A DNA stretch of 64,000 nucleotides from Caldora sp965222765 (GCA_965222765.1 CBDCVG010000078.1:93225-157224), one strand, 5' to 3'. Positions 45,427 through 54,626 are shown, numbered from the stretch's first letter. The notes: generated from the sequence alone by a model not told the origin. Translations and numbers: made by a program.

Positions 45427-45582
45427 CTACTCTTTAGCAACTTTTATAGATTTGAGGTATTTTGAAAGAGCATCACCCAATTCTTCCTCCGGTTCTTTCT
45501 TTTTCTCCTTCTTCTGAGGGAACAAAATGCTTGTGAAGAAAAAGACGTAAATAGACAAAACCAGAAACTCTGGTACAACCAT
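45427..45582 (-). CDS. small single-TM protein (51 residues)
   Basis: MVVPEFLVLSIYVFFFTSIL is followed by a strongly charged tail (FPQKKEKKKEPEEELGDALS, KYLKSIKVAKE). One clear transmembrane helix with a cytosolic Lys/Glu-rich tail is unlikely by chance. AGGAGA lies upstream, about 12 bp from the ATG. It is 38 bp after, and co-directional with, the 70-residue gene, so they may form an operon. Unknown function. Confidence 0.6.
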   Translation of the reverse strand: MVVPEFLVLSIYVFFFTSILFPQKKEKKKEPEEELGDALSKYLKSIKVAKE

Positions 45583-45620
45583 GACTTTTGAACTTCTCCT
45601 TTAGCAAATTGTGATCATAT

Positions 45621-45833
45621 TCACTGTGATAACCACTTCCCAACCTCCTCATTACTAACTACATAACGGTAGTGAGTAGAACCTCGGATGATTACCTGAA
45701 TTTTGTCTTGCCTGATGCGCTCACTATCAATCTCTAGGTGTCCAAAACCGGTTTCCTTCCAAGTTTGAAGCAGGATGTTCTCAAAGTGCTTGAAAAAAGC
45801 ATCAATATTAGGAGAGTCGGATGGTAGTGACAT
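45621..45833 (-). CDS. small conserved-looking hypothetical protein (70 residues)
   Basis: A soluble acidic protein: MSLPSDSPNIDAFFKHFENI, LLQTWKETGFGHLEIDSERI, then KIQVIIRGSTHYRYVVSNEEVGKWLS. The alternation of helix and strand and the aromatic residues suggest a folded domain. I do not recognise a named family. ATG at 45833. Probable operon partner of the 51-residue membrane protein. Confidence 0.6.
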   Translation of the reverse strand: MSLPSDSPNIDAFFKHFENILLQTWKETGFGHLEIDSERIRQDKIQVIIRGSTHYRYVVSNEEVGKWLSQ

Positions 45834-46575
45834 GATTCCTCAACAGAAGTGCAATTTTTCTAGAGTTGATGTGAGAGCACGTTTGGCTCAAACACAATCT
45901 CACTTTGTATAAATTATATATACTTGATGTGAAAAGTATTTGTCAAGAAAAAAAAATAAAACTCTCCAGTATGGCTGAATAACCCATCCCTAGCTCATTA
46001 CAGTAGGTGAAATCTAGTGTGAAGTCTGAGAGTGTGAAATCTGAAGTGTGAGAGTGTGAGAGTGTGAGAGTGTGAGATACAAAAAGTGCGATCGCGTGCT
46101 GTAGGGGCGCACCGACGTGCGCCCTGAAAACGTGTGCCCTGAAAACGTGTGCCCTGAAAACGTGTGCCCTGAAAACGTGCGCCCTGAAGACGTGTGCCCT
46201 GAATATTCCCTTTGCGATCGCATTTGCGTAGGGTTGCCATTATTAACGATCTCAAAAGTTTCGATATGATTGCTTGGCAAGCTACTACAAATTATTGAGG
46301 GCGCACGGTTGAGGGCGCATGGTTGAGGGCGCATGGTTGAGGGCGCACGTCGGTGCGCCCCTACGATTATTGTGGGGATCTTGGGGGGCGATCGCAAAAC
46401 CTAACCTCATTCTGGACAGGACAGGCTGGAAGCCTATTCCACGTATGATGTGTATGATTATTTCTGTATTTAATGTATCAAAAATTACTCCATTAAAATT
46501 CAAAATCAAGCAAATACCGATCGTAACTGCTGGATTGTGTACAACTCACACTCTATAATTGAAAGTGTGTTCTAG
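45834..46575. repeat. tandem-repeat and inverted-repeat island
   Basis: A GAGTGTGA array (46019-46078); a perfect 25-bp inverted repeat (46101-46125 with 46340-46364) that encloses a 15-bp tandem array GCCCTGAAAACGTGT (about six copies, 46121-46207) and a 14-bp array GAGGGCGCATGGTT (46297-46348). ORFs of 70-130 codons here are low-complexity products of the repeats and are not called as genes. The last 100 bp are likely the promoter of the NB-ARC gene. Confidence 0.8.
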
Positions 46576-47901
46576 GTGAGTTTGATTACCGTGAATCCTC
46601 CAATTACCAAAGCAGACTTGGAAGCATTGGCAACTAAGCGTGGTGTTTCTAAGGCAGAGCTAGAAGCTGTATCTTTGGCTCTAGATGGTCTATCGAGCAA
46701 AGAAATTTCTCAGAAGCTGGGTATTAGTGCGATCGCAGTACGCAAACGATTGGGTGAGGTTTATAATAAATTTGGGATTTCTGGTAGTGGTCCTGGAAAA
46801 CTAGCTGAACTCAAACGGATTCTCACATCTGGGTATCTAACCACTAACTCAACTATTGCCTTAACTAGAGATTGGGGGGAAGCACCGGATGTGTCTGTTT
46901 TCTACGGACGCACGGAGGAACTTGCCACTCTAGAACAATGGCTTATTAAGGATAAGTGTCGCTTAGTGGCGCTATTGGGGATGCCAGGAATTGGTAAAAC
47001 TACCCTTTCTGTAAAGCTGGCTAAACAAATCCAAGATCAGTTTGATTATCTCATTTGGCGATCGCTAAGATCTGCTCCATCCCTTCAAGATTTCTTAGCT
47101 GAGCTCATCCAATTCCTGTCTAACCAGCAAGCAGCTACTATACGGGAAGATGTTAATGAGGGAATCTCCCAGCTGCTGGGTTATCTAAGTCAACATCGCT
47201 GCCTGTTGATCCTAGATGATGTGGAGGCAATTCTGCGAGATAGCGATCGCTTCGGACGCTATCAGCAGGGATACGAGGGTTACGGTATACTGCTCAGACG
47301 GGTGGGAGAAGCAGAGCATCAAAGCTCCTTGTTACTCAATTCCCAAGAAAAACTTAGAGAAATTACCCTACTCGAAAGTCCCAAACAACCGATTCGTGCC
47401 TTGCCATTAGCAGGATTGAAGCCGGAAGATGCCCGGAAAATCTTGCAAGAGAGAGGTTTAACCGGGGAAAGACAGTGGCAAGATTTGATTGATTATTCAC
47501 AAGGTAATCCCCTCGCCTTAAAGATCGTTGCTGCCAATATCAAAGATTTGTTTGATGGCAATGTTACGGAATTCGTCAAACACCAAACCTGGATTTTCGG
47601 TGACTTTAGCGAAATCCTCAATCAACCGTTTCAACGCTTGTCAGAGTTGGAGAAGCAAATTCTCTGCTGTTTGGTAAGTGAAGCGAATGTTGTTTCATTT
47701 GAAGATATCAAAAATAAGTTGCCTGAATCGTTACCGACTTCAGACATTATGGAAGCATTATTATCTCTGATCCATCGATACTGGATTGAACCAGCCAATA
47801 GTAAGGATAAGAATTCTGGTCAAACCCTTTATACCATTCAGCATCTCGTTAAGAAATATGTTGACAAGTATCAGTTAAAAGAAATAACAGGCAAGAGGTA
47901 A
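46576..47901 (+). CDS. HTH-NB-ARC (STAND) ATPase
   Basis: 441 residues from GTG 46576 (GTG 46591 equally possible, with AGGTGAG upstream). Residues about 12-75 are a LuxR-like helix-turn-helix (LSSKEISQKLGISAIAVRKRLGEVYNKFGI). NB-ARC domain: VFYGRTEELATLEQWL, Walker A GMPGIGKTTLS (about 135), YLIWRSLRS, Walker B CLLILDDVE (about 208), ALPLAGLKPEDARKIL, GNPLALKIVA. The C-terminus is a winged-helix block (FQRLSELEKQILCCLVSEANV, MEALLSLIHRYWIE). No sensor repeats such as WD40 or TPR follow, so the sensor may be a partner. Nine bp before the kinase gene and probably co-transcribed. STAND ATPases act as switch-like signal hubs, including in immunity. Confidence 0.9.
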   Translation: MSLITVNPPITKADLEALATKRGVSKAELEAVSLALDGLSSKEISQKLGISAIAVRKRLGEVYNKFGISGSGPGKLAELKRILTSGYLTTNSTIALTRDWGEAPDVSVFYGRTEELATLEQWLIKDKCRLVALLGMPGIGKTTLSVKLAKQIQDQFDYLIWRSLRSAPSLQDFLAELIQFLSNQQAATIREDVNEGISQLLGYLSQHRCLLILDDVEAILRDSDRFGRYQQGYEGYGILLRRVGEAEHQSSLLLNSQEKLREITLLESPKQPIRALPLAGLKPEDARKILQERGLTGERQWQDLIDYSQGNPLALKIVAANIKDLFDGNVTEFVKHQTWIFGDFSEILNQPFQRLSELEKQILCCLVSEANVVSFEDIKNKLPESLPTSDIMEALLSLIHRYWIEPANSKDKNSGQTLYTIQHLVKKYVDKYQLKEITGKR

Positions 47902-47909
47902 CAGGCAAT

Positions 47910-49706
47910 GTGATTTACTGTATTAACCCGGAATGTAAACATCACCAAAATCCTGAACAACGAGAAGATTGCCAACGCTGCGGTACTCTACTCCTGATTA
48001 ACGGACGGTATCGGCTTATTAAACCACTGCGTGAATTAAGCCCATTTAACCATACAGATGTCTTTGAAGTGGATGATGGGGGAACTCGGAAAGTGATGAA
48101 AGTCTTGCAAGACAATAGTCCCCAATTAGTGGAGATGTTTGCACGAGAAGCTTTGACATTACAGGAGCTGCAACACCCGGGAATTCCTCAAGTCGATATT
48201 GATGGCTACTTTAGCTTTACCCCTAACCATAGTTCTCAAGAACTCCATTGCTTAGTGATGGAAAAAATTGAAGGCCAGAATTTAGAGCAGTGGATATCTA
48301 ATCATGGTTCTATCTCTCAATCTCTTGCTCTAAAATGGCTGAGAGAATTAATAGAAATTTTAGCTATCTTGCATCAAAATCATTTTTTCCATCGAGATCT
48401 TAAACCAGCTAACATTATGCTCAAACCTGATGGGCAGCTAGTTTTGATTGATTTTGGCAGCGTTAGACAAATTTCCAACACTTACCTAGCGAAACTCAAT
48501 TTAGGCAATCTCACGACTATTTTTTCTGGCGGTTACACGCCACAGGAACAACTCGATGGTAAAGCTAGTCCCCTATCTGATTACTTTGCTCTTGGGCGTA
48601 CTTTCGTCTACTTATTAACTGCCAAACATCCTGTTGAGTTTCCCCTTGACTCGAAAACAGGTAAGTTGGTTTGGCGGGACAAGGCACCGCAAATTTCCCA
48701 ACCTCTGGCAGATTTTATTGATGAGTTGATGGCTACCTTTCCAGGAGATAGACCTCAAAATACTCAGGTAATTTTGCGTTATTTAACAATCAAAGGTTTG
48801 TTCTTAAGAAGTGCCTTGCGCTTACTAGAGTCTCCTCAGTTTAAATTGATCGTAGCGGGATTGCTAATATTGGGAATTAGTGGTATTGGTATCTATTGGT
48901 GGTCACGACCATTGCGAGCTGCATATTACTCCAATCAAGGACGTGAAGCTCTTATGGATGGGGATTTTGATAGTGCCCAGAAAGAGTTAGAAACTGCAGT
49001 CAGACTCAATCCTAATGATCCAGTATATCGCAGTGATTTAGGATTAGTGTGCAAACAAAACCAAGAGTTTAAGTGCGCTATTGAGCAGTACCAGAAGGCA
49101 CTAGAACTTAAGCCTGATGACGCGACTGCTGCAACTCTTCACTACAACCTGGGAGTTTTTTATGAAGACCAAGGAAAGTTTGATAAAGCTCTCAAAGAGT
49201 ATCAAAGTGCTATGCATCATAATGGAGAAATTGGAGTAAACGCTACTAATAACTTTGCTCGTTTAAAAATTTGGCAGGAACTTAACTATCCCAAAGCAAC
49301 TAACTTGATATTGAAAGTATTAAACCGAACTGAAAACCCCAGGCTACAATCAACTTTAAATAAAAACCTCGGCTGGGCAAGGCTAGAGCAAGCTCGCCTA
49401 GAGAAGCAAGGACAACGCTATCAGGAAGCAGAAAAGTATTTACAAGATGCAGAAAATTCTTTGCTAAAGGCAATTGATTTAGATAATACTAGAGCAGCAC
49501 CTTACTGTCTGTTGGCACAAGTGCTAGAAGAACAAAAACAGCAAAGAAGTGTGTTGGAATCATATTGGAAAAATTGCCGCGACTCTGACTCTGAGAATTT
49601 ACCAGAAGTGCAAGTGTGGCAAAGTAAGGCACACAAACGTGGAAGCCGGATAATATGCCCTTCCAGGGGACTTTGTTACAGTACTAAAAAAGACGATGAA
49701 ACCTAA
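47910..49706 (+). CDS. Ser/Thr protein kinase with zinc-ribbon and TPR sensor domain
   Basis: 598 residues from GTG 47910. An N-terminal zinc ribbon (CINPECKHHQNPEQREDCQRC) precedes a kinase domain: RKVMKVL (ATP Lys), LVMEKIEGQNLEQWI, HRDLKPANIML (catalytic Asp163), LIDFGSVRQI (Asp181), GGYTPQEQLDGKASPLSDYFALG, and DRPQNTQ. A transmembrane helix (LIVAGLLILGISGIGIYWW, about 312-330) places C-terminal TPRs outside the cytoplasm (YYSNQGREALMDGDFDSAQKELE, AIEQYQKALELKPDDAT, LHYNLGVFYEDQGKFDKAL). This is the common cyanobacterial kinase type with a C4 finger. The 3' end overlaps the next gene by 11 bp. Confidence 0.92.
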   Translation: MIYCINPECKHHQNPEQREDCQRCGTLLLINGRYRLIKPLRELSPFNHTDVFEVDDGGTRKVMKVLQDNSPQLVEMFAREALTLQELQHPGIPQVDIDGYFSFTPNHSSQELHCLVMEKIEGQNLEQWISNHGSISQSLALKWLRELIEILAILHQNHFFHRDLKPANIMLKPDGQLVLIDFGSVRQISNTYLAKLNLGNLTTIFSGGYTPQEQLDGKASPLSDYFALGRTFVYLLTAKHPVEFPLDSKTGKLVWRDKAPQISQPLADFIDELMATFPGDRPQNTQVILRYLTIKGLFLRSALRLLESPQFKLIVAGLLILGISGIGIYWWSRPLRAAYYSNQGREALMDGDFDSAQKELETAVRLNPNDPVYRSDLGLVCKQNQEFKCAIEQYQKALELKPDDATAATLHYNLGVFYEDQGKFDKALKEYQSAMHHNGEIGVNATNNFARLKIWQELNYPKATNLILKVLNRTENPRLQSTLNKNLGWARLEQARLEKQGQRYQEAEKYLQDAENSLLKAIDLDNTRAAPYCLLAQVLEEQKQQRSVLESYWKNCRDSDSENLPEVQVWQSKAHKRGSRIICPSRGLCYSTKKDDET

Positions 49707-50777
49707 AAAGAAAATTTTCTCGTTTTTACCCTTGCCTCTCGCTTTTGTCAATTGGGTAAGTATCAATACTCCAGTTATTCACCTAACAGCGATATCTCGA
49801 CTTTACACAGCTACTCCTACTCCTATTCTTGTTAAAGAAGCAAACTCTATCGAGGAGGAACTCTTAGTCTCAAAGATAATATGCCCCCCAGAAGGAGGTC
49901 CATGTTACGATAATGGTCGTAGTTCCGTTAGTGCCATTAGTATTATTAGTCCTTCCAGAGGGCTTCTATTGGCTAGCGATAACCAACCAATGCTATCTTG
50001 GACTGCTGTGTCTGGAGCGACGAGTTACAGCGTGCGTGTGGAATATTCAGGGAAAACGCTTTGGGATAAGATGCTAGAAAACCTTACTGAAATTCCCTAT
50101 CCTGAAGACCAACTGCCTCTAGAGCCAGACAAATCTTATGAGCTAATTGTTGAAACAAATGTCGAAGATGAAAGAAAAATAGGGAGGCGAATATTTCGGT
50201 TGCTCAGTCAAGCAGAAACTCAGGATGTGCAAGCTGAGGCACAAGCTATCTCTAGCAACCCAGAGTTAACTGCTGAGGAGAAAACCCTAGAAAATCGCCA
50301 AACTTTACCAGGAAGCACAAGCTATTCACTGATGCGATCGCAACTCTTAAAAGTGCGCTCAAAAATCAAGGTGGCTCTATATCAGTTTACCAAATGCTCG
50401 GCGACCTCTATCGAGATGTAGAATTACCCTCTTTTGCAGAAACTCCTTACCAGCAAGCTCTCAATCTAGCAATAAACCGAGATGATATCAATGCCCAAGC
50501 AGAAGCACAAGTTGGATTAGCAAGAGTAAATGTGGCGAATCTGAATTGGGAGCAAGCGGTTAGTTGGTTGGAAGCAGCACGGGGGAGTTATGAAACCCTA
50601 AACAATCAAGAATTGGCTACTCAAGTTATGCAGTTCTTAGGGGAAGAGTACGACAAGAGTGGAAATCGGGAGCAAGCAATTTATTGGTATCAGCAGGCAA
50701 AAACCGGGTATGAGGCTCTGGGGGAGACAGAACGTTTGGAGTATGTAGAAAGACGATTAAGAAATTTACAACTATAG
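49696..50777 (+). CDS. exported TPR protein with Ig/fibronectin-like domain, frameshifted
   Basis: The first part (ATG 49696) has a signal-like N-terminus (KKKIFSFLPLPLAFVNW) and a beta domain (PMLSWTAVSGATSYSVRVEYSG, YPEDQLPLEPDKSYELIVETN) of the kind seen beside cyanobacterial kinase and CHAT genes. The frame is lost between about 50300 and 50335; reading the other frames recovers QEAQAI and then DAIATLKSALKNQGGSISVYQMLGDLYRDV, TPYQQALNLAINRDD, WLEAARGSYETLNNQE and ALGETERLEYVERRL, a TPR tail. Two small indels are needed to join all parts. Overlap with the kinase gene suggests translational coupling. It is either a recent pseudogene or a sequencing problem. Confidence 0.75.
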
Positions 50778-51121
50778 AGTCTCCTAAATCCCAATAATGA
50801 TAATTATAACCAACCTGCACAAGAATATGTTTAATACTAGATCACGCATAATGTGAATTAGATGCCCAAAACAGACAATATCAATTGCGCTCTTGGCGTT
50901 CCACTGTTAATTGCTTTGTCGGTAGGGGCGGGTTCAACAACCAATTAGGGTTTGCTGAAAAAGTCGATTGATTCTGGTTTTGAAGTAATAAGTAATAAGT
51001 AATAAGTGAAGGGTCATGTTTTACTTGCTGCATAAGTCTTTGAGGTAATTTAATTCACATTAGACGTCAATTATCAATTATCAATTATCAATTATCAATT
51101 ATCAATTATCAATTATCAATT
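50778..51121. other. intergenic region with heptamer array
   Basis: Contains a GGGTTTGCTGAAAAAGTC motif (50948-50965), AATAAGT heptamers (50990-51008) and about eight copies of TCAATTA (51067-51121) that end exactly at the CHAT gene stop codon. No gene seen. Confidence 0.7.
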
Positions 51122-53647
51122 CTATAACCATTTTCCTGATAAAATAAAGGCAGCCCAGTAATAGGGATGTTGATCATAACTGTCCTGCAAAAACTTGATT
51201 TGCACTTCTCGGAGAGCTTCAGCTTTAGTTATATTTTTTTTGTTTAATTCCTGGTAAAACTCCTTCATAAACCTGGCAGTAGAGCTATCACTAACTTTCC
51301 AAAGACTTGCTACTGTACTGCGTGCTCTGGCTCTTAAAGCAACTCCCGCAAGACCTAAAGTTGCTCGTTCATCTCCCTGAGCTGTTTCACAAGCACTGAG
51401 AACTAGTAACTCAATCGGTCCGCGTATTGTTTTTCCTCTACTTCGGAGGATATTATCTAGTTCTTTTACCCTAATTTTTTCCTGCCAAGGATAAATCAAG
51501 GTTTCCTTAGGGTTAGAACTAAACTGACCGTGAGTTGCTAAGTGAACGATAGGAAAAGGACTAGCATTAATTTGTTTTTTTAGTGCTTCTTTCGTAAACT
51601 CTTGATTGAGAAGTATTTGGTTAGGAACTAGAGCCTTAATATCATTCAATTCATCCTTGACATGAGATAAAGGAGGCAAATTGGAAGGAAAGCCTTCTTT
51701 TTCACTCACTCCTGCCAACAGAGCATTCCATTGTCGTGGTGGCAAAGATTCGAGCTCTTTCAGTTGCCAACCGAGGTTGAGTGCAATGCTATATTTCTGT
51801 ACTAGATATTGTTCCCCATCATGGAGAACAGCCATCGGAATACTCTGTAAGGTACTATCCAAAACAAATACTAAAGTTCCGCTTGCTGGCAAGTCAGGTA
51901 CAATAGGTTCAATTAGCCACTTGTAGAGCTTTTGGGCTGGAGGCAAAATATATTGAACATTCTTTTGCTTCTCTCGTAGCTCTCCCTTCAGCTCATAGAG
52001 AGCTTCTCTAAATTCTTCCTGAGAGATAGGAGGAGTGTAGCGATTGATTGTTCCTAACTCAGGTAGTTTAACAATAATTTCTATTCGGTCTTCTAAAAAA
52101 ATGGGATAAATAATTGCTGCTGGTGGGTTCTTAACTTCATCAATAGGTTCTAAATCTGCCAAATCACATTGCAAAAAGGCTTCTAATTCGGCTAATTGGA
52201 GCAAAGTAGTAACTTCAGTGGCTCGTTCTAGATTATCAGGACTAGCTTCAGTCCTCAATAGGAGTTCGAGGAACTCTCGATAAAAAGGTTTAACATTGTT
52301 TTGGAAGGAAAACTGAACATCTGGATTAATCGAGAGTAAATCTTGACGAACTCTATCTAAGTCTTGTACTGCTGCATTATAAGCTGCGATCGCGTCTTCA
52401 ATCTTGCCTTGGGCTTTGTAAATACGTCCTAACTGCCATTCCCACTGATAAGAAATATCCCAAGCTTCAATGGCTTGGGCTAGCCCTAAAGCTTCTTGGC
52501 TGAATTCTTGAGCTTCATCTAATCGTTGGAGATGTTCGTAGAAATAAGCTCGAGTGCCGATGGCATAGGACTCTGAGCGCTTATCTTTTAGAGTTTGTGC
52601 TTGTTGCAGGGCATCCCGGGTATATCGAATAGCTAAGTCATGCTTTTCGAGGCGGTTCAGACTCTGGGCAAAGTTGATTTTGGTATAAACTGTAGTTTGG
52701 CTAAAGGGCAAGTTAGCGATCGCTGACTGGTTTTGTAGTAAATCAGCAACCAATGATTCAATCTGAGGTTGCCAAGCCTCTGCCTCCGAATGCGGGTTTT
52801 CCTGCCGCAACCATGACTCAAATTCCAGCAATAAACTCAGTCGATTTAGTTTTGCCTGGATTTGGGTAATATTTGGGGTAGACAGATTGGTTGTCTGTTG
52901 TGCTGCCTCTAGATAGTAATCCAATGCTTGATTAGCTTGATATTTTGCTTTATCTCTGTCAATCGGTGAGTTGGTTCTCCGGTATAAATCTAGTTTTTGA
53001 TTGAATAAGGCTTGTTCTGTGTTGGCTCGACTTAATAGAGCCATACTGATATCTGAAGGAGAATCGTAATGGCGGGCTATCTCCAAACTTTGCTCTAATG
53101 CTTCTCTAGACTGATCTAATTTGCCAATTCCCCGCAAGACATCACCAAAAGTCCGCAAGGCAATCGCACTAATTATCGAATCGGATTGTTGCGGAATAGT
53201 TTGATTTACCTCAGTTGAGGGCTCGCAAATTTGCTGGTTATTGTTGATGTTTAAGACTTTTACTAAAGTCTGACAAGCACGACGATAATTTCCTAAAGCT
53301 TGCCAAGCAAGGCTTTGATTAATTTGGCTACCCCTAACACCCTCATAATCCGGTATCTGAGCATAAAGTTCCATTGCTCTCTCCCAAGTCTGGAGAGCTT
53401 CCTGGGCTTTTCCTAGAGCCAATTGCTCATGCCCTTGGTTGGTTAAAGACTGAGCCGAGCTGCGCAACTGCTCTTGAGATACCTGAGCAATCGAGGTAGG
53501 AGTAGAAGCTAAAACAGAAGATACTCCCGCCATCTTGAAGTTGCCACCTCCCCAACTTATCGACAAAGCTATAGCTACTCCCAAAATCACATACTTTATC
53601 GGGGAGTTTAGCAACAAAGGTAGAAGCACAGGCTGTTTTCTTGCCAT
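51122..53647 (-). CDS. TPR-CHAT caspase-like protease
   Basis: 841 residues from ATG 53647; an ORF extension to 53800 lies in a dispersed repeat and is not used. An N-terminal signal/transmembrane helix (SPIKYVILGVAIALSIS) is followed by TPR-like repeats to about residue 490 (SLTNQGHEQLALGKAQEALQ, IALRTFGDVLRGIGKLDQSR, WEWQLGRIYKAQGKIEDAIA), then a C-terminal CHAT domain (about 570-841): LPPAQKLYKWLIEPI, LVFVLDSTLQSIPMAVLHDG, catalytic His in PIVHLATHGQF, catalytic Cys in LVLSACETAQGD (codon 51389-51391), VASLWKVSDSSTARFM. CHAT proteases are clostripain/caspase relatives. Convergent with the kinase operon, and possibly its effector. Confidence 0.93.
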   Translation of the reverse strand: MARKQPVLLPLLLNSPIKYVILGVAIALSISWGGGNFKMAGVSSVLASTPTSIAQVSQEQLRSSAQSLTNQGHEQLALGKAQEALQTWERAMELYAQIPDYEGVRGSQINQSLAWQALGNYRRACQTLVKVLNINNNQQICEPSTEVNQTIPQQSDSIISAIALRTFGDVLRGIGKLDQSREALEQSLEIARHYDSPSDISMALLSRANTEQALFNQKLDLYRRTNSPIDRDKAKYQANQALDYYLEAAQQTTNLSTPNITQIQAKLNRLSLLLEFESWLRQENPHSEAEAWQPQIESLVADLLQNQSAIANLPFSQTTVYTKINFAQSLNRLEKHDLAIRYTRDALQQAQTLKDKRSESYAIGTRAYFYEHLQRLDEAQEFSQEALGLAQAIEAWDISYQWEWQLGRIYKAQGKIEDAIAAYNAAVQDLDRVRQDLLSINPDVQFSFQNNVKPFYREFLELLLRTEASPDNLERATEVTTLLQLAELEAFLQCDLADLEPIDEVKNPPAAIIYPIFLEDRIEIIVKLPELGTINRYTPPISQEEFREALYELKGELREKQKNVQYILPPAQKLYKWLIEPIVPDLPASGTLVFVLDSTLQSIPMAVLHDGEQYLVQKYSIALNLGWQLKELESLPPRQWNALLAGVSEKEGFPSNLPPLSHVKDELNDIKALVPNQILLNQEFTKEALKKQINASPFPIVHLATHGQFSSNPKETLIYPWQEKIRVKELDNILRSRGKTIRGPIELLVLSACETAQGDERATLGLAGVALRARARSTVASLWKVSDSSTARFMKEFYQELNKKNITKAEALREVQIKFLQDSYDQHPYYWAAFILSGKWL

Positions 53648-53685
53648 ATTTCGATCCCAATCGCTTTTTTTGTGGGCAATTGTAA

Positions 53686-53785
53686 AGTATATTTCGGAGG
53701 ACGGGCAAGATGCCCGTTCCACAAGAAACTGATAATTATAAGTTGATAAAATTGTGGCACTGGCAAGATGCCAGTGCATCATTAC
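53686..53785. repeat. dispersed double-hairpin repeat, copy 1
   Basis: GTATATTTC, then hairpin ACGGGCAAGATGCCCGT, TCCACAAGAAA, TGATAATTATAAGTTGATA, then hairpin GGCACTGGCAAGATGCCAGTGC. The same order is found at 54526-54626 and 59789-59912. Confidence 0.85.
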
Positions 53786-53809
53786 TCGCCAGTGCCTCAT
53801 TACTCGCCA

Positions 53810-54421
53810 CTATGGCTCGACTAATTGTAATTGGCATTGCTGGAAAACGTAATGAAGTGCCCCGAATAACTCTTCTAAATCGTAAATTCTGTAAGACTTA
53901 AGGTTTTTGGTAAAAAAATTATCCTTTAACTTAGCAAATTCCCACATCTTGCCATTGGAAACGATACCAAAAATGGTCTTCCCTTCGATTTGGTTAATTT
54001 TTTGACAGGCTACCATTTCTGCTCCACATTGCCCCCAACCGGCAGTAAAGTCATCTTTTTTGGCTTCCATCGCTGCCAAAAAAGGCTTATCAAAAACTAT
54101 CTTACCTAAAGGAGACTTTTGAGCCAAAATGTAATCTGATACTCCTGATAAATCTTCATCATAAACCAAGGTTTGATGACTCCAAAGCAAAAAAATGTCT
54201 TTATATTCGTACCAAGTTTCAGTTAGAATTGGTGCAATTAAGTTTTCGCAAATAGCCGATTCTGAATTATCGACAACTCCTTCCCTGAGGAGAATTTGAA
54301 ACTTTTGTTTGAAGTAATCATTGAGGGGCAACTGTGATTCAATAATAAAGTCATTTTCTTGATAAGTTAACTGAAATGCTTTTACCAGCATTTCCAAGTT
54401 TTTATAAGAAGTGAAAGCCAT
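53810..54421 (-). CDS. PD-(D/E)XK-like hypothetical protein
   Basis: 203 residues: MAFTSYKNLEMLVKAFQLTY, ENLIAPILTETWYEY, LSGVSDYILAQKSPLG, FLAAMEAKKDDFTAGWGQCGAEMVA, and IFGIVSNGKMWEFAKLKDN. The Asp in GVSDYIL followed by EAKKDD, then a Gln-containing helix, fits a restriction-endonuclease-like core of the kind used in cyanobacterial family proteins of unknown role. No methylase partner is nearby. ATG at 54421; both sides are bounded by dispersed-repeat copies 1 and 2. Confidence 0.7.
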   Translation of the reverse strand: MAFTSYKNLEMLVKAFQLTYQENDFIIESQLPLNDYFKQKFQILLREGVVDNSESAICENLIAPILTETWYEYKDIFLLWSHQTLVYDEDLSGVSDYILAQKSPLGKIVFDKPFLAAMEAKKDDFTAGWGQCGAEMVACQKINQIEGKTIFGIVSNGKMWEFAKLKDNFFTKNLKSYRIYDLEELFGALHYVFQQCQLQLVEP

Positions 54422-54525
54422 TTCTATATCTTGTCAGTCCGACTTTGAGTAAATCTTTTGTTGTGAGCTTCAGCTCATGGGAGTCTCCCATGTTCAATTT
54501 TACATTTTACTGCTCAGCATCATCG

Positions 54526-54626
54526 GCAACGTATATTTCAGAAGACGGGCAAGATGCCCGTTCCACAAGAAAATGATAATTGTAAGTTGATACAATTGTG
54601 GCACTGGCATCTTGCCAGTGCATCAT
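54526..54626. repeat. dispersed double-hairpin repeat, copy 2
   Basis: Matches copies 1 and 3. The second hairpin has the inverted core GGCATCTTGCC. Together with upstream CAATTTTACATTTTA it is shared with copy 3, so these two belong to the duplicated tail of the two haemagglutinin-type genes. Confidence 0.85.

Noticed and set aside
46121..46207. Possible CRISPR array
   Set aside because: The 15-bp units are directly adjacent with no unique spacers, and no cas genes are present in the window.
45998..46558. Several overlapping ORFs of 70-127 codons on both strands
   Set aside because: They are translations of the tandem and inverted repeats (peptides such as repeated FSGHT) and have no natural composition or start signals.
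53648..53800. N-terminal extension of the CHAT-TPR protein
   Set aside because: The extra 51 codons come from a dispersed double-hairpin repeat; the signal-anchor begins properly at ATG 53647.
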